64,000 bases of DNA from an uncultured Caryophanales bacterium (GTDB lineage: Bacteria > Bacillota_I > Bacilli_A > Acholeplasmatales > Anaeroplasmataceae). Location of the stretch: assembly GCA_946405105.1 (NCBI GenBank), contig CAMJFY010000002.1:1-64000 (forward strand), read 5' to 3'. Position 1 is the first letter of the stretch. Each line of letters starts with the position of its first letter. Positions 62,233 through 64,000 of the stretch are shown piece by piece. The notes under the pieces were generated by a model, which saw only the letters and a program-made list of their open reading frames with translations, was not told the origin of the DNA and made no database searches. A program made the position numbers and the translations under genes.

Positions 62233-63573
62233 ATGAAAAAAGCATTTATTTCTGTAGCTGGCCTAGCTATGGCTACTTTAATTTTAGCTTCATGCTCTAG
62301 CAATTCAGTTAAGGCTCCTAAAAAAGGTAAGGCTGTTGATGAAATTAAATTAATTTCAAAGACAGGTAGCACAATTGAATTTAAACAATCTGATGAATTA
62401 AAAGATGTTGTTGATAAAATTTTCACTGAGTCAAATGGTATTGGGCTTGATTATGATGATTCAAATTATAATTATAAGGATTCTACAGGTTTTAGATCTG
62501 TTGGATATAAAACAGTAAGAAAAGTAACAGATAAATATAAAGAAGAAAATGGCTATAATAAATCAGAATCATATTTATTTGGTAAGAGATCAGTTTCTGC
62601 TAAAAGAACTACGGCTTCTGATGCTTATAAGTCTTTAGATCAAAAGTCTGATGTAGAATTTTCTCAAAAATGCTATGAATCTAATTCAAATAAGATTACT
62701 ACAAATGAAACTATTGATAAATTAAAGTACAGTAGTAAAAGAAATGGAGAAAGTGCTGTTGCAGCAGAGAAATCATTTGATTCTAGCTATATGAATATTG
62801 AGGCAGCAACATATGGTAAAGGCTCTACGAAGGCTTCTCAAGGTGCCAACCACCAAAGCGAAAAACTAAGTAGCAAGAGTAATGAATACACATATGTAAC
62901 TGATAAGGTTTCTGTTAATGATGAAAATAAATTGTATGGAACTTATTATGGATATAAGGGTGAACGCGAATATAGCTACAATTATAATTTTACTTATCCT
63001 TTTGATGTTCATGTAGATTCACTTTACGTACTTAATGAAGACGATATATATGAAGATTATGTTAAGGATTTATATGAGAGCGCAACTTTTGAATTAACTG
63101 ATAAGGAAATCATTATTAAGACTAAATCAATTAATCTTCCTATAATTCATGATCGTGTTTGGGAAAAATATGATTATAGTGATGTTTCTACTACAGAAAA
63201 ATTTGTTGAGGCAATGAAGAAGGTTGCAGCAGATGAATTTAAGGGCTCATATTATGAAAAAGAAATTTGGATTAGCTATGAGTCTGAAAACTTTGCAGAA
63301 AAAGGATTCACTTATTCATATGAAAAATCTGTTAATTATGCAAATTTCAAGATTGAATATGAATGGACAAAGGATAAGCTAGAAGACCTTGGTATTTATA
63401 ACGAAATTAATAAACCATTCGTTGGAAAGAAGTATCGTAAAGAAGGAACTTCTAAAGAAGAATATACTATAGCAGCAAATTCTTCAAGCTATGATAAGAA
63501 AATAGAAAGATTATATAAGAAAGCTAAGAAGAATAATGCATATGATGGAATATATTTCACATTGTTTTATTAA
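62233..63573 (+). CDS. Lipoprotein of unknown function, tandem paralog B
   Basis: A 446-residue lipoprotein with lipobox ILASC (Cys 21). The shared motifs with paralog A are KAPKKGKAVDEIKL after the lipid Cys, FELTDKEIIIKTKS, EIWISYES and DKKIERLYKKAKKNNAY near the end; the middle is much less alike. Two bases separate its ATG from the stop of paralog A, after AGGAGG, so both are made from one transcript. Function unknown; the surface place and Lys/Tyr-rich make-up suggest a wall or ligand-binding role, which is only inference. Confidence 0.75.
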   Translation: MKKAFISVAGLAMATLILASCSSNSVKAPKKGKAVDEIKLISKTGSTIEFKQSDELKDVVDKIFTESNGIGLDYDDSNYNYKDSTGFRSVGYKTVRKVTDKYKEENGYNKSESYLFGKRSVSAKRTTASDAYKSLDQKSDVEFSQKCYESNSNKITTNETIDKLKYSSKRNGESAVAAEKSFDSSYMNIEAATYGKGSTKASQGANHQSEKLSSKSNEYTYVTDKVSVNDENKLYGTYYGYKGEREYSYNYNFTYPFDVHVDSLYVLNEDDIYEDYVKDLYESATFELTDKEIIIKTKSINLPIIHDRVWEKYDYSDVSTTEKFVEAMKKVAADEFKGSYYEKEIWISYESENFAEKGFTYSYEKSVNYANFKIEYEWTKDKLEDLGIYNEINKPFVGKKYRKEGTSKEEYTIAANSSSYDKKIERLYKKAKKNNAYDGIYFTLFY

Positions 63574-63596
63574 TCTTGATATAATTAATAAAAATT

Positions 63597-63622
63597 GGAA
63601 GCAAGAAATTGCTTCCTTTTTT
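63597..63622 (+). terminator. Terminator after the tandem lipoprotein genes
   Basis: GGAAGCAA (63597-63604) pairs with TTGCTTCC (63609-63616), followed by six T residues. It lies tail to tail with the minus-strand terminator at 63627-63673. Confidence 0.9.
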
Positions 63623-63626
63623 GCGT

Positions 63627-63793
63627 AAAAAAAAGCAGCGGTAAGAGGGGAGTCAGAAAATTCTTACAGCTGCCGCTAAAAGAGAAACTAATTAACAAAT
63701 TTTTAATTAGTATTAAAAGAAAATAATACTAGAATATATTGTAAGGCTTGTTATTGTTTCTTTTTAGATTTTTTATATACACCTCACAATACA
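63627..63793 (-). ncRNA. Candidate structured small RNA on the minus strand
   Basis: A minus-strand unit of about 167 bases with a promoter (63800-63828) and an intrinsic terminator. In the RNA, TATTGTGAGG at the 5' end can pair with CCTTACAATA (ten pairs including one G-T) around an A-rich loop. AGTATTA/TAATACT and ACTAATTAA/TTAATTAGT form alternative middle hairpins. The end has GCAGC-A-GTAAGA with TCTTAC-C-GCTGC and eight T residues. No convincing ORF is present. I cannot match it to 6S RNA, SRP RNA, RNase P or tmRNA. It might be a regulator or a leader fragment. Confidence 0.5.
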
Positions 63794-63799
63794 TCTTGA

Positions 63800-63828
63800 A
63801 TTATAGCATCAAAAATCACAAAAGTAAA
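63800..63828 (-). promoter_or_regulatory. Promoter of the minus-strand small RNA candidate
   Basis: On the complement: -35 TTTACT (63823-63828), 17-base spacer, -10 TATAAT (63800-63805). Confidence 0.6.
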
Positions 63829-64000
63829 CGATTTTCAGATAAAAAATGTAAGATAATCTTATTTTTTGTGTTTTTTCTACTTTTAAAAGTAATAAATATT
63901 ACAAAAAATGTAAAAATAGGCCAAAAATGTAAGGTCTTCAGAAATCATATATAAAAATTGGCTTCTAATCCTACTAAAAACAGGGAAAAGATATATTGGG
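63829..64000. other. A+T-rich stretch without visible gene
   Basis: Poly-A and poly-T rich stretch upstream of the small RNA promoter to the window edge. I see no ORF with a ribosome-binding site, no tRNA and no repeat; the 68-codon frame across this area has neither site nor family pattern. Confidence 0.5.

Noticed and set aside
63748-63954. 68-codon plus-strand frame near the right edge
   Set aside because: Low-complexity A+T-rich sequence, no ribosome-binding site, and it overlaps the minus-strand promoter.

Overview
The window is a strongly A+T-rich bacterial chromosome segment. The organism looks like a fermentative low-GC Gram-positive of the class Bacilli, of the kind found as uncultured gut lineages related to the Mollicutes. 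Reasons: the codon and base use; MsmK-type ABC sugar import; an upp-atp operon order typical of Firmicutes; T-box and TPP leaders; many lipoproteins; and a predicted sodium-type F-ATPase. TGA is used as a stop codon (for example at 15333, 19131, 22649 and 51262), so the code is the standard bacterial one and not the mycoplasma one. The lineage is an inference; no rRNA or tRNA gene is present to test it.

Layout. 1-2083: the end of carB and a manganese-type CDF exporter. 2102-20680: a pectin region. It holds a GH28 / (alpha/alpha)6 glycosidase fusion, a ZIP metal transporter with a clear promoter-operator, a membrane-anchored DUF1508 protein, a methyltransferase, a pectinesterase, and a ten-gene operon (9253-20680). 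The operon encodes a complete ABC importer (two permeases, a very large binding lipoprotein, its own ATPase), five uncharacterised membrane proteins and a polygalacturonase. None of the three pectin enzymes has a signal peptide, so pectin fragments are probably imported and then de-esterified and hydrolysed inside the cell. 20940-29225: rpiB, upp and a complete F1Fo ATP synthase operon whose c subunit carries two carboxylates, as in sodium-driven rotors. 29226-38960: YigZ, CCA-adding enzyme, intracellular pullulanase, YhaM nuclease, a membrane diguanylate cyclase and T-box-controlled pheST.

39193-44454 is an accessory-looking block: a lipoprotein-signal membrane protein with a cytoplasmic Cdc48/Vps4-like AAA+ ATPase, an M13 metallopeptidase lipoprotein, a lipoprotein resembling a signal peptidase that lacks the usual base, and an ORF6N-RhuM protein. 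44582-49500: rlmN, rsgA, rpe, a eukaryotic-type NADP isocitrate dehydrogenase and a DHH phosphoesterase. 49514-52422: a candidate preQ1 riboswitch and queD-queE-folE-queC-queF, enough to make preQ1 from GTP. 52431-53751: a TPP riboswitch and the thiamine transporter thiT. 53870-60754: a second GGDEF protein, three patatin-like lipases, a CPA2 antiporter, a hexapeptide acetyltransferase and a zinc-ribbon membrane protein. 60902-63573: two tandem paralogous lipoproteins. 63627-63828: a minus-strand transcription unit with promoter, strong secondary structure and terminator but no convincing ORF, a candidate small RNA.

The most unusual items are the pectin importer with its five unknown membrane partners, the AAA+ lipoprotein and its neighbours, the GH28 fusion, and the candidate small RNA at the right end.
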